Below, one piece after another: positions 28,706 through 36,882 of a stretch of DNA of 64,000 bases. The DNA is from JACCZX01 sp963829995 (GTDB lineage: Bacteria > Pseudomonadota > Gammaproteobacteria > Burkholderiales > Burkholderiaceae_F). The position numbers and the translations under genes are program-made. The notes below the pieces were generated by a model. The model did not search any database. It saw only the letters and a list, made by a program, of their open reading frames with translations, and was not told where the DNA came from. The DNA is taken from contig CAWHKW010000009.1 in assembly GCA_963829995.1 (NCBI GenBank), positions 1 to 64,000 of the forward strand. The letters run 5' to 3'. Position 1 is the first letter of the stretch. The number at the start of each line of letters is the position of its first letter.

Positions 28706-29164
28706 CTACGGTGTCGGACAGTTGCAAACGGCGGAGCCGCTATCGAAGACCACGCGCCATACGCCCGGCGCTTCAAGGCGCCAGATCGAATTGAACCGCG
28801 CGAAGACTTTTCCGTCCGGAGTCGACACGGGACCCGTCGAATACGCGAGCGCGCCCGACGGCAGCACCTCAACCAGATCCGGCTTCCATGAGAACGGTGC
28901 GCGCGGCGAGTCATAGAACTTTTTCCAGTTCGCGCTGATTGCAGCCTGGCCGCGTACCGGCTTGCCTTCGCTGATGAACACCGCCTCTTCTGAAATGAAG
29001 CTGGCGAACGCCGCATGGTCGCGATCCGCCATCGTTTTTGCAAACGCCACCTCAGCCGCAGTGACTTGCGCGTGCAACTGCGCGGTGTCGGCCGGGCTTG
29101 CGCCGGTGGCGCAAGCGCTCAGTGACATCGACACTGCGCACAGCAGAATCAGGCGACAAATCAT
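28706..29164 (-). CDS. Lipoprotein with DUF4440/SnoaL-like domain
   Basis: A 152-residue protein with a lipoprotein signal (MICRLILLCAVSMSLSAC, lipobox LSAC with Cys18) and an NTF2-fold domain: VAFAKTMADRDHAAFASFISEEAVFISEG, then FSWKPDLVEVLPSGALAYSTG and WRVVFDSGSAVC. The ATG at 29164 was chosen because the signal peptide begins there and GAGG precedes it. It is probably anchored to the outer membrane, facing the periplasm. It stands alone between the converging tldD and the cupin gene. The function is unknown. Confidence 0.85.
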   Translation of the reverse strand: MICRLILLCAVSMSLSACATGASPADTAQLHAQVTAAEVAFAKTMADRDHAAFASFISEEAVFISEGKPVRGQAAISANWKKFYDSPRAPFSWKPDLVEVLPSGALAYSTGPVSTPDGKVFARFNSIWRLEAPGVWRVVFDSGSAVCNCPTP

Positions 29165-29255
29165 TACTAAACCTCGCTCAGGTTGCACCATCATCGGATC
29201 GCCGCTCAATTCGGTTCAGTGTGCACGCCATCAATTACGCCTCCTGGGCGGACAC

Positions 29256-29606
29256 TTAGATGACTCGCCGCGCAGCTGCAGTGGCAGCGTTGCCGGTGTT
29301 GGGCGTACCAGACGGCTCGACCAGCAGTAAATGGACCTCTTCCTTGGCCACCGGCCGGTGCTCCACTCCTTTGGGTACCACGAACATCTCGCCGGGCCCC
29401 AGATTGACCTGGCGATCTCGCAGTTCAATCGTCAAATGGCCCTTAAGCACGAGAAAGAAGTCGTCCGTATCGTCATGCTTGTGCCAAACGAACTCTCCCT
29501 TGGCCTTGACGACCATGACGTCGTGTCCGTTGAACTGCGCCACGGTTCTCGGTTGCCAGTGCTCCGAGAACGTCGCCAGCTTCGCTTCCAGGTTGATCTG
29601 ACTCAT
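29256..29606 (-). CDS. Cupin-domain protein
   Basis: A 116-residue single-domain cupin. Motif 1 is WHKHDDTDDFFLVLKG and motif 2 is GEMFVVPKGVEHRP, together supplying the His/Glu metal ligands of a double-stranded beta-helix. Small cupins of this type include isomerases, dioxygenases and sensors, and no substrate can be assigned. The ATG at 29606 was chosen; the frame stays open far upstream but the conserved part begins here. It is divergent from the acyltransferase gene, 99 bases away. Confidence 0.88.
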   Translation of the reverse strand: MSQINLEAKLATFSEHWQPRTVAQFNGHDVMVVKAKGEFVWHKHDDTDDFFLVLKGHLTIELRDRQVNLGPGEMFVVPKGVEHRPVAKEEVHLLLVEPSGTPNTGNAATAAARRVI

Positions 29607-29705
29607 TTCGTGCAGCCTAGCGCTTTGCTCAATGCGGCGACTCTCGCACATAATCAATAGGTCCGTAAGCGCCGCTTTGCATCTTCCGCCACCAATGCCT
29701 GCCCG

Positions 29706-30308
29706 GTGAAACTGCTGCCGCCCATCGTCTGGCTGGTGCGTTTGCTCGTCGGCGCGTACCCGCGCTGGATCGGTTCCGCGCCGACGGCAACACAGCGCGT
29801 TTACTTCGCCAATCACACCAGCCACATGGATACGATCGTTCTATGGGCCGCGCTGCCGGGCGCTTTGCGCGCGAATACGCGCCCGGTCGCAGCCAGGGAC
29901 TATTGGGACAAGCCGGGACTGCGCGGAACAATCGCAAAGGAGGAGTTAAACGTAGTGATGATCGACCGCAGCCGGGCCGATCCCGACGCTGATCCTCTCG
30001 ACCCGTTGCGCGACGCGCTCGAACACGGCTTCTCGCTGATCATGTTTCCCGAGGGGACGCGTTCCGCGCAGCCGCTGCCCGGCGAATTCAAGTCGGGCCT
30101 GTATCACCTTGCGACCGCGTTTCCGGCGGTGGAATTGATTCCCGTTTACATAGAGAACCTGCACCGGAGCATGCCGAAAGGTGCGTTGCTGCCGGTGCCG
30201 ATCATATGCACCGTGCGCTTCGGTGGCGCATTGCGGCTGCGTGCGGACGAAGACAAGGACGACTTTCTGCAGCGCGCGCGCAACGCGGTAGCTCAGTTAG
30301 CAGGTTAG
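29706..30308 (+). CDS. 1-acyl-sn-glycerol-3-phosphate acyltransferase-like protein
   Basis: Transfers an acyl group to lysophosphatidic acid or a related lysolipid. The 200-residue product has the acyltransferase motifs NHTSHMD (NHx4D) at about residue 37 and FPEGTRS at about 117, plus VELIPVYIENLHR. The start is GTG at 29706. It is followed after four bases by a phosphatidate cytidylyltransferase-like gene, so two successive steps of phospholipid synthesis appear coupled. It is shorter than PlsC, so a specialised role is possible. Confidence 0.9.
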   Translation: MKLLPPIVWLVRLLVGAYPRWIGSAPTATQRVYFANHTSHMDTIVLWAALPGALRANTRPVAARDYWDKPGLRGTIAKEELNVVMIDRSRADPDADPLDPLRDALEHGFSLIMFPEGTRSAQPLPGEFKSGLYHLATAFPAVELIPVYIENLHRSMPKGALLPVPIICTVRFGGALRLRADEDKDDFLQRARNAVAQLAG

Positions 30309-30312
30309 CGAG

Positions 30313-31269
30313 ATGGGGCTCACGCTAAACGAAACATTTCTCGCCATTTTCTGCGCACTTGCGATTCTGTCGCTGATTGCGACCGGCGCCGGCCAGTGGG
30401 TCACGTCGCGCACGATGGACACGGTACGACTTACGCGGCTCGCGATCGTCAACTCGCGCGTGCGCTCTTCGTGGTCGGTTCTCGCCCTGTTCACCGTCGC
30501 TTTTGTGATCGGCCCGAATGCGTTGCTGGTCGTGTTCGCGCTGGCGTCATTCTTCGCGCTGCGCGAATTCGTATCGCTGACTCCGATCAAGTCCTCCGAT
30601 CACTGGGCTCTGGTCGTGGCCTTCTATCTGGTCATTCCCGCGCAATACCTGCTGCTCGGATTCGGTCGCGCCAACTTGTTCGCGGTATTCATTCCGGTCT
30701 ATGTATTCCTGCTGATGCCGGTCGTGATGGCGATCAAACAGGACACCGAGTTTTATCTGCAGCGCGTGGCCAAGGTGCAGTGGGGACTGATGATCAGCGT
30801 GTACTGCGTCAGCCATGCGCCTGCGATCGCCACGCTGCCGATCCGCGGCTATGAGGATCGGGGGCCCTTGTTGCTGCTGTTCTTTCTGTTGATTCTCTTT
30901 TTGACCGATCTGCTGCAGGTGATCGCCAGCACCCTGCTCGGCGGAACTCCGTTGAAAGTCAATCTGAACAAGACGGCCAAGGGTGCCTTAGCAGGTGGCG
31001 CCGCAGGAGTGTTGATCGGCACGGCTCTGTGGTGGCTGACTCCGTTCTTGTGGTGGCAGGCGTTGGGAATGTCCGCATTGATCGTTGGCAGCGGATTCAT
31101 GGGTACCGTCGTACTGTCGCTGGTCAAGCGCAGCCTCGGGGCAAAGCAATGGGATTCCGAACTCGTGCTGACGCGCGGAGTGCTCGAGCGGCTCGACGCG
31201 CTGATGTTCGCGGCGCCGGTGTTCTGGCAAGTGACGCGCTATATATGGGTAATTCGGGCCGATCTTTGA
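30313..31269 (+). CDS. Phosphatidate cytidylyltransferase (CdsA-like)
   Basis: Integral membrane enzyme making CDP-diacylglycerol from phosphatidate and CTP. The 318-residue product has about eight membrane segments. The C-terminal SLVKRSLGAKQWDSELVLTRGVLERLDALMF corresponds to the CDS signature S-x-x-K-R-x4-K-D...D-R-x-D, with W in place of the usual Asp after KQ. It is four bases downstream of the acyltransferase. Many betaproteobacteria have a second CdsA in the rpsB-uppS region, so this may be the accessory copy. It ends 37 bases before the aroG leader peptide. Confidence 0.88.
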   Translation: MGLTLNETFLAIFCALAILSLIATGAGQWVTSRTMDTVRLTRLAIVNSRVRSSWSVLALFTVAFVIGPNALLVVFALASFFALREFVSLTPIKSSDHWALVVAFYLVIPAQYLLLGFGRANLFAVFIPVYVFLLMPVVMAIKQDTEFYLQRVAKVQWGLMISVYCVSHAPAIATLPIRGYEDRGPLLLLFFLLILFLTDLLQVIASTLLGGTPLKVNLNKTAKGALAGGAAGVLIGTALWWLTPFLWWQALGMSALIVGSGFMGTVVLSLVKRSLGAKQWDSELVLTRGVLERLDALMFAAPVFWQVTRYIWVIRADL

Positions 31270-31306
31270 CTTGCCTCGGCCCCCAATGCTCCGGTATCTT
31301 GCGGGC

Positions 31307-31390
31307 ATGAACGTTTCTGCGCGCCATTTCTACTTTTACTTTTACGGCTTTTTCCGGCCCCTGGCGGAACGAGTCGAACGGCGCACGTAG
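31307..31390 (+). CDS. Phe/Tyr-rich leader peptide of aroG
   Basis: A 27-codon reading frame (ATG 31307, TAG 31388-31390). Codons 7-16 read HFYFYFYGFF: five Phe and three Tyr among ten codons. It lies directly upstream of a strong intrinsic terminator and the DAHP synthase gene, the layout of amino acid-controlled attenuation as in the enterobacterial pheA and pheST leaders. The ribosome-binding site is weak. It has no independent enzymatic role; ribosome stalling at the Phe/Tyr codons would report shortage of the end products. Confidence 0.85.
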   Translation: MNVSARHFYFYFYGFFRPLAERVERRT

Positions 31391-31440
31391 AACACACCGA
31401 ATCGACCGAAACCGCCAGGCGAACCTGGCGGTTTTTTTTT
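31360..31440 (+). promoter_or_regulatory. Attenuator with terminator and antiterminator, upstream of aroG
   Basis: The terminator is an 11-bp stem (31409-31419 with 31424-31434), a CGAA loop and nine T residues (31432-31440). The terminator's 5' arm CCGCCAGG (31412-31419) can instead pair with CCTGGCGG at 31360-31367 inside the leader peptide gene. That octamer is the same sequence as the terminator's own 3' arm (31424-31431). The antiterminator arm begins 15 bases after the Tyr/Phe cluster, so a stalled ribosome would leave it free, while one that reads to the stop codon would mask it. Confidence 0.82.
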
Positions 31441-31490
31441 GCGAACTGATGTTGAGGCAGCTAATGGATGGTTCTAGAAAGGCCCGAGCG

Positions 31491-32558
31491 ATGCGCTACA
31501 TGACCGATGACCTGCGGATCAAGGAGATCAAGGAGCTGGCGCCGCCATCGCACCTGCTGCGCGAATATCCATGCGATGAGAAAACATCGTTGACCGTATT
31601 CGAGGCGCGCGAAGCGATCCATCGCATTCTGCACGGCGAGGACGATCGGCTCGTGGTCGTCATCGGGCCGTGTTCGATTCACGATCCGGTCGCAGCGCTC
31701 GAATACGCGCGCCGGTTGCATGGCGAGCGCGAGCGGCTCAAATCGGAGCTCGAAATCGTGATGCGCGTCTACTTTGAGAAGCCGCGCACGACGGTCGGCT
31801 GGAAGGGATTGATCAACGATCCCGATCTTGATGGCAGTTTTCGCATCAACCACGGACTGCGCGTGGCGCGCGAGTTGTTGATGGGGATCAACATGACGGG
31901 CATGCCAGCTGGGTGCGAGTATCTCGACATGATCACGCCGCAGTACATCGCGGACTTTGTCTCGTGGGGCGCGATCGGTGCGCGTACGACTGAAAGCCAG
32001 GTCCACCGCGAGCTGGCATCGGGTCTGTCGTGCCCGGTAGGCTTCAAGAACGGCACCGATGGCAACATCAAGATTGCGACCGACGCAATCAAAGCTGCGC
32101 AGCAGCCGCACCACTTCCTATCGGTCACCAAGGGCGGCCATTCGGCGATCGTGTCGACCAAGGGCAACGACGATTGCCACATCATTCTGCGCGGCGGTAA
32201 AAAGCCGAACTTCGACGCCCCCAGCGTCGCGTCGGCGTGTGCCGAACTGCGTGCCTCCGGCCTGCTCGAGCAGCTGATGATCGACGCCAGCCACGCCAAC
32301 AGCCAGAAAGACCACACCAATCAGATCAAGGTCTGCAACAGCATCGGGCAACAATTGTCGGCAGGCGAATCGCGCATCATCGGGGTGATGATCGAAAGCC
32401 ATCTGGTCGCCGGCAGGCAGGAGCTAGTCGCCGGCAGCCCGTTGAGTTACGGGCAGTCCATTACCGACGCATGCATCGGATGGGACGACACCGTCGGCGT
32501 GCTCGGCTCGCTCGCCGCCGCGGTACGCACCCGGCGCAACGTCAAAGGCAGCGTTTAG
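31491..32558 (+). CDS. aroG: 3-deoxy-7-phosphoheptulonate (DAHP) synthase, AroG-type
   Basis: First enzyme of the shikimate pathway, joining phosphoenolpyruvate and erythrose 4-phosphate. The 355-residue product (ATG 31491) matches type I DAHP synthases along its length: DDLRIKEIKEL, VVVIGPCSIHDPVAALEYA, VYFEKPRTTVGWKGLINDP, GARTTESQVHRELASGLSC and VGFKNGTDG. It looks closer to the Phe-sensitive AroG than to AroF. An in-frame ATG at 31449 would start just after the attenuator T tract without a ribosome-binding site, so 31491 is preferred. Expression is likely controlled by the Phe/Tyr attenuator. Confidence 0.96.
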   Translation: MRYMTDDLRIKEIKELAPPSHLLREYPCDEKTSLTVFEAREAIHRILHGEDDRLVVVIGPCSIHDPVAALEYARRLHGERERLKSELEIVMRVYFEKPRTTVGWKGLINDPDLDGSFRINHGLRVARELLMGINMTGMPAGCEYLDMITPQYIADFVSWGAIGARTTESQVHRELASGLSCPVGFKNGTDGNIKIATDAIKAAQQPHHFLSVTKGGHSAIVSTKGNDDCHIILRGGKKPNFDAPSVASACAELRASGLLEQLMIDASHANSQKDHTNQIKVCNSIGQQLSAGESRIIGVMIESHLVAGRQELVAGSPLSYGQSITDACIGWDDTVGVLGSLAAAVRTRRNVKGSV

Positions 32559-32729
32559 AAGCAGCGGCCCTCCCCAGTGCCAGATGCTCGGCGCTAGGCG
32601 GCGCGGCGCTCGACGTACTCCGGCACCCCATCGTAAAGAAGCAGGATGCATTGCATCCGCGGTTGATCGATCGAACGATCGGCAGCTTTCAACCGTTCGT
32701 CGGTTGGAGTTGACAATGCCCGCCACTTC

Positions 32730-32753
32730 TATCAAAGTGATATCACTTCGATA
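32730..32753. promoter_or_regulatory. Near-perfect palindrome upstream of the SPFH operon, probable operator
   Basis: A 24-base dyad made of TATCAAAGTGAT followed by ATCACTTCGATA, with only one mismatched pair and the core GTGATATCAC. It lies 15-39 bases before the SPFH gene start, where a repressor would act. TTGACA at 32710-32715 may be the -35 box, but no -10 box at normal spacing is obvious. The ribbon-helix-helix protein encoded third in the operon is the obvious candidate to bind it. The rest of the 210-base gap after aroG shows nothing recognisable. Confidence 0.65.
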
Positions 32754-32768
32754 ACAACGGGGAATGCG

Positions 32769-33653
32769 ATGCAAAACGCGCCGGTGACCAAAGAGATCGA
32801 AAGAAGGAGCGGAAGCGGCTATCTATGGGCAGCGATCGGCATCGCGCTGGTGCTCGCCGGCATCTTTTTCGTGGTGCGACCGATGGGCGTGTGGGCGATC
32901 GCGTTGGGCGCGGTGCTGATCGTCGCGGGCGCGTTTGTGCTGGTCGGTCTTTACATGCTGCAGCCGAATGAGGCTGCGATCCTGTTGCTGTTCGGCGAGT
33001 ATGTCGGGACCGATCGGTCCGAAGGGCTGCGCTGGGCCAATCCGTTTTACAGGAAACAGAAGATCAGCCTGCGTGCTCACAATCTGAACGGCGAACGATT
33101 GAAGGTCAACGACAAGCGCGGCAATCCCATCGAGATCGCGGCGGCAATCGTCTGGAGAGTGCGCAACACCGCACAGGCGGTGTTCGACGTCGAGGACTAC
33201 GACGTCTACGTGCGCGTGCAGGCCGAAACGTCGGTGCGTTATCTGGCATCGAGCTACGCCTATGACGAAGGTGAGCACGAGGGATCGGACGAACCCACAC
33301 TGCGTGCCAGCCAATCCAAGGTCACCGCCGCATTGATCCGCGAGCTGGCAGACCGATTGGAGCCCGCCGGCATCGTGGTCGAGGACGCCAAGCTCACTCA
33401 CCTTGCTTACGCGCCGGAAATCGCACAGGTCATGCTGCGGCGGCAGCAGGCCGAAGCGATCATCTCCGCACGCAGCAAGATCGTGCACGGCGCTGTCAGC
33501 ATGGTCGAGATGGCGCTGAAGGGATTATCGGAGCGCGGCATCGTCGATCTCGATTCAGAGCGCCGCGCCGCGATGGTGTCGAACCTGCTGGTGGTGCTGT
33601 GCTCCGAGAACGATACGCAGCCGGTGATCAACACCGGCACGCTGTATCAGTAA
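32769..33653 (+). CDS. SPFH-domain (flotillin/prohibitin-like) membrane protein
   Basis: The 294-residue product has two N-terminal membrane segments (about 19-64) followed by an SPFH/band 7 domain: YMLQPNEAAILLLFGEYVGT, EGLRWANPFYRKQKISLR, GNPIEIAAAIVWRVRNTAQAVFDVEDY and AYAPEIAQVMLRRQQAEAIISAR. It resembles the group of SPFH proteins encoded beside small RHH-type regulators. SPFH proteins form membrane microdomain scaffolds or protease regulators. GGGGA nine bases upstream supports the ATG at 32769. It is first of a three-gene operon. Confidence 0.9.
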   Translation: MQNAPVTKEIERRSGSGYLWAAIGIALVLAGIFFVVRPMGVWAIALGAVLIVAGAFVLVGLYMLQPNEAAILLLFGEYVGTDRSEGLRWANPFYRKQKISLRAHNLNGERLKVNDKRGNPIEIAAAIVWRVRNTAQAVFDVEDYDVYVRVQAETSVRYLASSYAYDEGEHEGSDEPTLRASQSKVTAALIRELADRLEPAGIVVEDAKLTHLAYAPEIAQVMLRRQQAEAIISARSKIVHGAVSMVEMALKGLSERGIVDLDSERRAAMVSNLLVVLCSENDTQPVINTGTLYQ

Positions 33654-33667
33654 GCGGAACCTGGCTG

Positions 33668-33844
33668 ATGAATCCTCTGGTGCTGTGGGTGCCTGGAACG
33701 CTGTTGTTCATCATCGGCGCGCTGTTGCTTGGGCTCGGCCGCCTCGAGCTCGGTGTCGCGCTTGCGGTGATTGGAGTGGGTATCGCTCTCGAGACGGCCG
33801 GTACGCTGTTGTGGGTACGCCAGCGCAAGCCACCGAGCCGCTAA
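33668..33844 (+). CDS. Small two-helix membrane protein in the SPFH operon
   Basis: A 58-residue protein (ATG 33668) consisting almost entirely of two hydrophobic segments, VLWVPGTLLFIIGALLLGLG and LGVALAVIGVGIALETAGTL, with a basic tail RQRKPPSR. It starts 14 bases after the SPFH stop and precedes the ribbon-helix-helix gene by 19 bases. It is likely an inner-membrane partner of the SPFH protein. No named family was recognised. Confidence 0.75.
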   Translation: MNPLVLWVPGTLLFIIGALLLGLGRLELGVALAVIGVGIALETAGTLLWVRQRKPPSR

Positions 33845-33863
33845 CTCGCGCGGTCAGCAAACA

Positions 33864-34049
33864 GTGACGAGCGCCGAGAGAAAAGCGTTCTTGCTGCGAG
33901 TCGACCCAGCACTGTGGGCGGAACTCGAACGCCTGGCGTCGAGCGAATTACGCTCGGTGAATTCGCAGATCGAGTTTTTGTTGCGCGAGGCGCTCGAGCG
34001 CCGAGGTATTCGCGCCAAGGCGCAGAAGAAATCGCGAGCAACTACGTAG
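33864..34049 (+). CDS. Ribbon-helix-helix (Arc/CopG-like) regulator
   Basis: A 61-residue protein starting at GTG 33864. KAFLLRVDPALWAELERLA gives the DNA-contacting strand and first helix, and SVNSQIEFLLREALERRG gives the turn and second helix of an Arc-type fold; the N-S-Q-I-E pattern is typical of Arc-like domains. It is encoded last in the SPFH operon and is likely an autoregulator acting on the palindrome at 32730-32753. The upstream reading frame is open but unconserved, so the short form is preferred. It converges with the SDR gene. Confidence 0.85.
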   Translation: MTSAERKAFLLRVDPALWAELERLASSELRSVNSQIEFLLREALERRGIRAKAQKKSRATT

Positions 34050-34058
34050 GGACGCAGC

Positions 34059-34811
34059 TCAGGCGGTGCGCGCGCCATCGACCGGGAATTCGACGCCCGA
34101 TATGAATTCCGCAGCGTCGCTGCCCAGATAAACCGCGGCAGCGGCAACGTCCGAGGGCCGGCACATGCGGCCGAGTGGAATCGTCGCCAGAAACTTCACA
34201 CGATTCTCGGGCGTATCGGACATGCCCATGAATTTTTCAAGCAGGCCCGTTTCGCCAATCACCGGACAGATTGCGTTGACTCGAATGCGGTCGGGTCCCA
34301 ACTCGACGGCGAGCGACTTCGACAACAGATTCACAGCGCCCTTGCTGGCGTTGTACCAAGTCAGGCCGGGCCGCGGGCGGATGCCGGCTGTTGATCCGAT
34401 GTTCAGGATCACGCCGCCTTTTTTTTCGCGCATCAGCGGCACCACCGCGAGTGTCATGTAATAGATCGACTTGACGTTCACCGCGAACACCTTGTCGAAC
34501 GTGGCTTCGTCGACATTAAGCAGAGGCATGTTGGTATGTGTCGTGCCCGCGTTGTTGACAACGATATCGGGCGCACCGAACTTTACGACGCACGCACGAA
34601 CCAGCGCATCGACATCGCGCTGCACCGAGACATCGCAGCGTACAAACAGAGCCGCGGCACCGAACTCACGCGCCAGCGCTTCACCTTTGCCCTGCTCGAG
34701 ATCTGCAATAACGACGCGCGCTCCTTCGGCCACGTAAGCGCGCACGATGCCTTCGCCGAAACCCCCCGCGCCGCCGGTGACGATTGCGACCTTGCCTTCC
34801 AGCTGTTTCAT
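34059..34811 (-). CDS. SDR-family oxidoreductase
   Basis: A 250-residue classical short-chain dehydrogenase: cofactor motif VTGGAGGFGEGI near residue 12, NNAG, the Ser in ILNIGSTAG and the catalytic YNASK. ADLEQ after strand 2 (an acidic Asp) suggests NAD+ rather than NADP+ preference. The family resembles FabG-like or glucose/3-hydroxyacyl dehydrogenases; the substrate is not known. The ATG at 34811 was chosen; an earlier start would overlap the M3 peptidase. It lies 13 bases downstream of that gene. Confidence 0.92.
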   Translation of the reverse strand: MKQLEGKVAIVTGGAGGFGEGIVRAYVAEGARVVIADLEQGKGEALAREFGAAALFVRCDVSVQRDVDALVRACVVKFGAPDIVVNNAGTTHTNMPLLNVDEATFDKVFAVNVKSIYYMTLAVVPLMREKKGGVILNIGSTAGIRPRPGLTWYNASKGAVNLLSKSLAVELGPDRIRVNAICPVIGETGLLEKFMGMSDTPENRVKFLATIPLGRMCRPSDVAAAAVYLGSDAAEFISGVEFPVDGARTA

Positions 34812-34824
34812 TTGCAGTCTGGTG

Positions 34825-36864
34825 TCATCGGCGGCCGGTGATCTCGGCGTAGAACGCATCGCTGGTTGGCTTGCGGCCCAGAAACTCTTCGACTAGTACC
34901 TGCGGCGGACGCTGCCCACCCGGCCCGAGGATCGTTTGCCGATAGCGGCGCCCCACGTCCGCACTCATCAGCTTGCCGTCGAACGCAGACAGCATGTCGA
35001 GCGCCAGCACCTGCGACCACATGTAGCCGTAATACCCGGCGGCATAACCGCCCATCAGATGCCCGAAGCTCGCCGGAAAGAGCGAGCCGTCGACATGACC
35101 AAGGCGGCTCTTGCCTTCCACCTCTGCCCACGTCGCCATCGCGGGCGGCGGCGCACCGGTGTGCAGCTTCATGTCATACGCGGCGTATTGGCGCTGCCGT
35201 GCGAAGCGCGTGCCTTGACCGTACTTGCGCGCCGAGTCGAGTTGCTTGATCTGTGCGCTGGTCAAGCGTGGACAGTCCGGACAGATCTCGGCGAACAGGC
35301 TGAGGGCTTCCTCGCGGCGCGCCCATTCCTCGAACATCTGCGAAGGCGCTTCGACAAAGTCGCGCTTGACCGAAGTCCCGCTTTGATCGGCATACCGTGT
35401 TTTCGAAAGCACGGCGTGCAGCACATGGCCGAACTCGTGCAGCAGCGTCTCAAGCTCGTCGTGATCGAGCCCTTTCCGATTGAAATTGGTGACGAGCACC
35501 GATATCGGTGTGCGGTGCGCGAGCGTCGACCCCGGCCGCCCCGAGAACGCCGCGGCATGGTTGTACTTGCCCTCGCGCGGATACAGATCGAGGTAGATGC
35601 CGCCGATGAATGCGCCGGACTGGGTCGCTGCGTTCTTTGCGGCTGCACCGGTTTTGCTCTGGGTATCTGTTGCGGACGCTTGCTCAAAAACATCGAAGTA
35701 CCGCACGTCTTCATGCCAGACAGGAACCTTGCGCTCGACAAACTTGATCCCGTACAGCTGCTCGGCGAGTCTGAGCGTGTACAAAACGCTCTTGTCGGTT
35801 GGGAAGTAAGCGCGCAGCGCCTCCTGATCGATCTGAAAGCGCGCTCGACGCACCCGCTCCTGGTGAAACGCCAGGTCCCAGCGATGCAGGATCGGCGCGG
35901 CAGGATCGGTGCCGGTGAACTTTGCCTTGTCGGCGCGCAGCTCGGCCAGCTCGCGCGCCTCGACTTCGTCCACCGCTGCTTGCACCTTGCCGAGAAATTC
36001 GTTCACAGCGGCAGGCGTTTGGGCCATGCGGCGCTTGACCGCGTACGTCGCAAAGTCCGGCACGCCGTGCAAGAGTGCCAGTTCATGGCGAAGCTTCAGC
36101 GCCCGATCGAGCAGCAACAAATTTTGCTCGCCGCCCTCGCGATTCTTGGCCATCCACACCTTGCGCCGCGCTGCCTCACTGGTGGCGTTCTGCATGAACG
36201 GCACGACGGTCGGATAGTCCAGACCCAGCACGAGATTGCCGTTCGCATCGCGCTTGCGCGCGGCGAGCCAAGCTTCGGGCATGCCGGCCGTCTCAGCCGG
36301 CGTGAGCACGACGGTGGTCGGGTCCTCGTTGACGTTTTTGCTGAACTGCAGGCCCAGACGTTCGATCTCGTCGGCGATTTCCTGCGCGCGCTTGCGTTTG
36401 TCGGGCGGCAGCGTCGCCCCACCGTCTTCGAACTTCTCGATCAGATCCTGCTTGAAGGTCTGGTCGATCGCATCCTTCGGCTTGACCGCGCGCACGCGCT
36501 GGTACAGCGGCTCGCTTTGGGCCATTTCGGTCTCGAACGGCAACAGTTTCTCCAGGCACGCTTGCGCAGCGTCACGCGTCGCCTTGTCGGGCGCCACGTG
36601 TTGCAGCAGGTAAACCGGATAGCCGAAATCGGCCACCTGTATCGAAAGCCGGTTCCAGTCCGCGAAAACACCGTCATCTTTCTTCGCTTCGATCGCCTTC
36701 TTGGTCGCGCGCAGTTTCGCGAGCTCGCGGTCGCAGCGAGCAGTGATGGTCGCCGCGTCGAACACCGGAATCAGCGGACGAGCCGGAGCGCCAATCGCTG
36801 TGCCCATGATTGCGGTCATCGCTATCAGGCCGGCCGCCGCAGCCACTAACTGCCTAAGTTTCAT
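34825..36864 (-). CDS. Exported M3-family (thimet oligopeptidase-like) metallopeptidase
   Basis: A zinc oligopeptidase of 679 residues with the M3 active site LLHEFGHVLHAVLS (HExxH) and the later DFVEAPSQMFEEWARR with the third ligand. Unlike the cytosolic OpdA/PrlC, it has an N-terminal signal sequence (MKLRQLVAAAAGLIAMTAIMG up to AIGAPAR) and so should act in the periplasm, like Dcp-type enzymes. It is followed by the SDR gene and preceded by the cobalamin adenosyltransferase gene on the same strand. Confidence 0.93.
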   Translation of the reverse strand: MKLRQLVAAAAGLIAMTAIMGTAIGAPARPLIPVFDAATITARCDRELAKLRATKKAIEAKKDDGVFADWNRLSIQVADFGYPVYLLQHVAPDKATRDAAQACLEKLLPFETEMAQSEPLYQRVRAVKPKDAIDQTFKQDLIEKFEDGGATLPPDKRKRAQEIADEIERLGLQFSKNVNEDPTTVVLTPAETAGMPEAWLAARKRDANGNLVLGLDYPTVVPFMQNATSEAARRKVWMAKNREGGEQNLLLLDRALKLRHELALLHGVPDFATYAVKRRMAQTPAAVNEFLGKVQAAVDEVEARELAELRADKAKFTGTDPAAPILHRWDLAFHQERVRRARFQIDQEALRAYFPTDKSVLYTLRLAEQLYGIKFVERKVPVWHEDVRYFDVFEQASATDTQSKTGAAAKNAATQSGAFIGGIYLDLYPREGKYNHAAAFSGRPGSTLAHRTPISVLVTNFNRKGLDHDELETLLHEFGHVLHAVLSKTRYADQSGTSVKRDFVEAPSQMFEEWARREEALSLFAEICPDCPRLTSAQIKQLDSARKYGQGTRFARQRQYAAYDMKLHTGAPPPAMATWAEVEGKSRLGHVDGSLFPASFGHLMGGYAAGYYGYMWSQVLALDMLSAFDGKLMSADVGRRYRQTILGPGGQRPPQVLVEEFLGRKPTSDAFYAEITGRR

Positions 36865-36882
36865 GTCGGACTCTTGGTTGGA

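Noticed and set aside
31266..31300. Promoter TTGCCT-18-TATCTT for the aroG leader
   Set aside because: It would start transcription at or just before the leader ATG, leaving no ribosome-binding site; a start inside the cdsA-like gene (for example near TATATAT at 31240) seems as likely, so no promoter is claimed.
34936..36849. Long open frame (637 codons) antisense to the M3 peptidase
   Set aside because: No recognisable motif or start signal, and it mirrors a well-supported peptidase gene.
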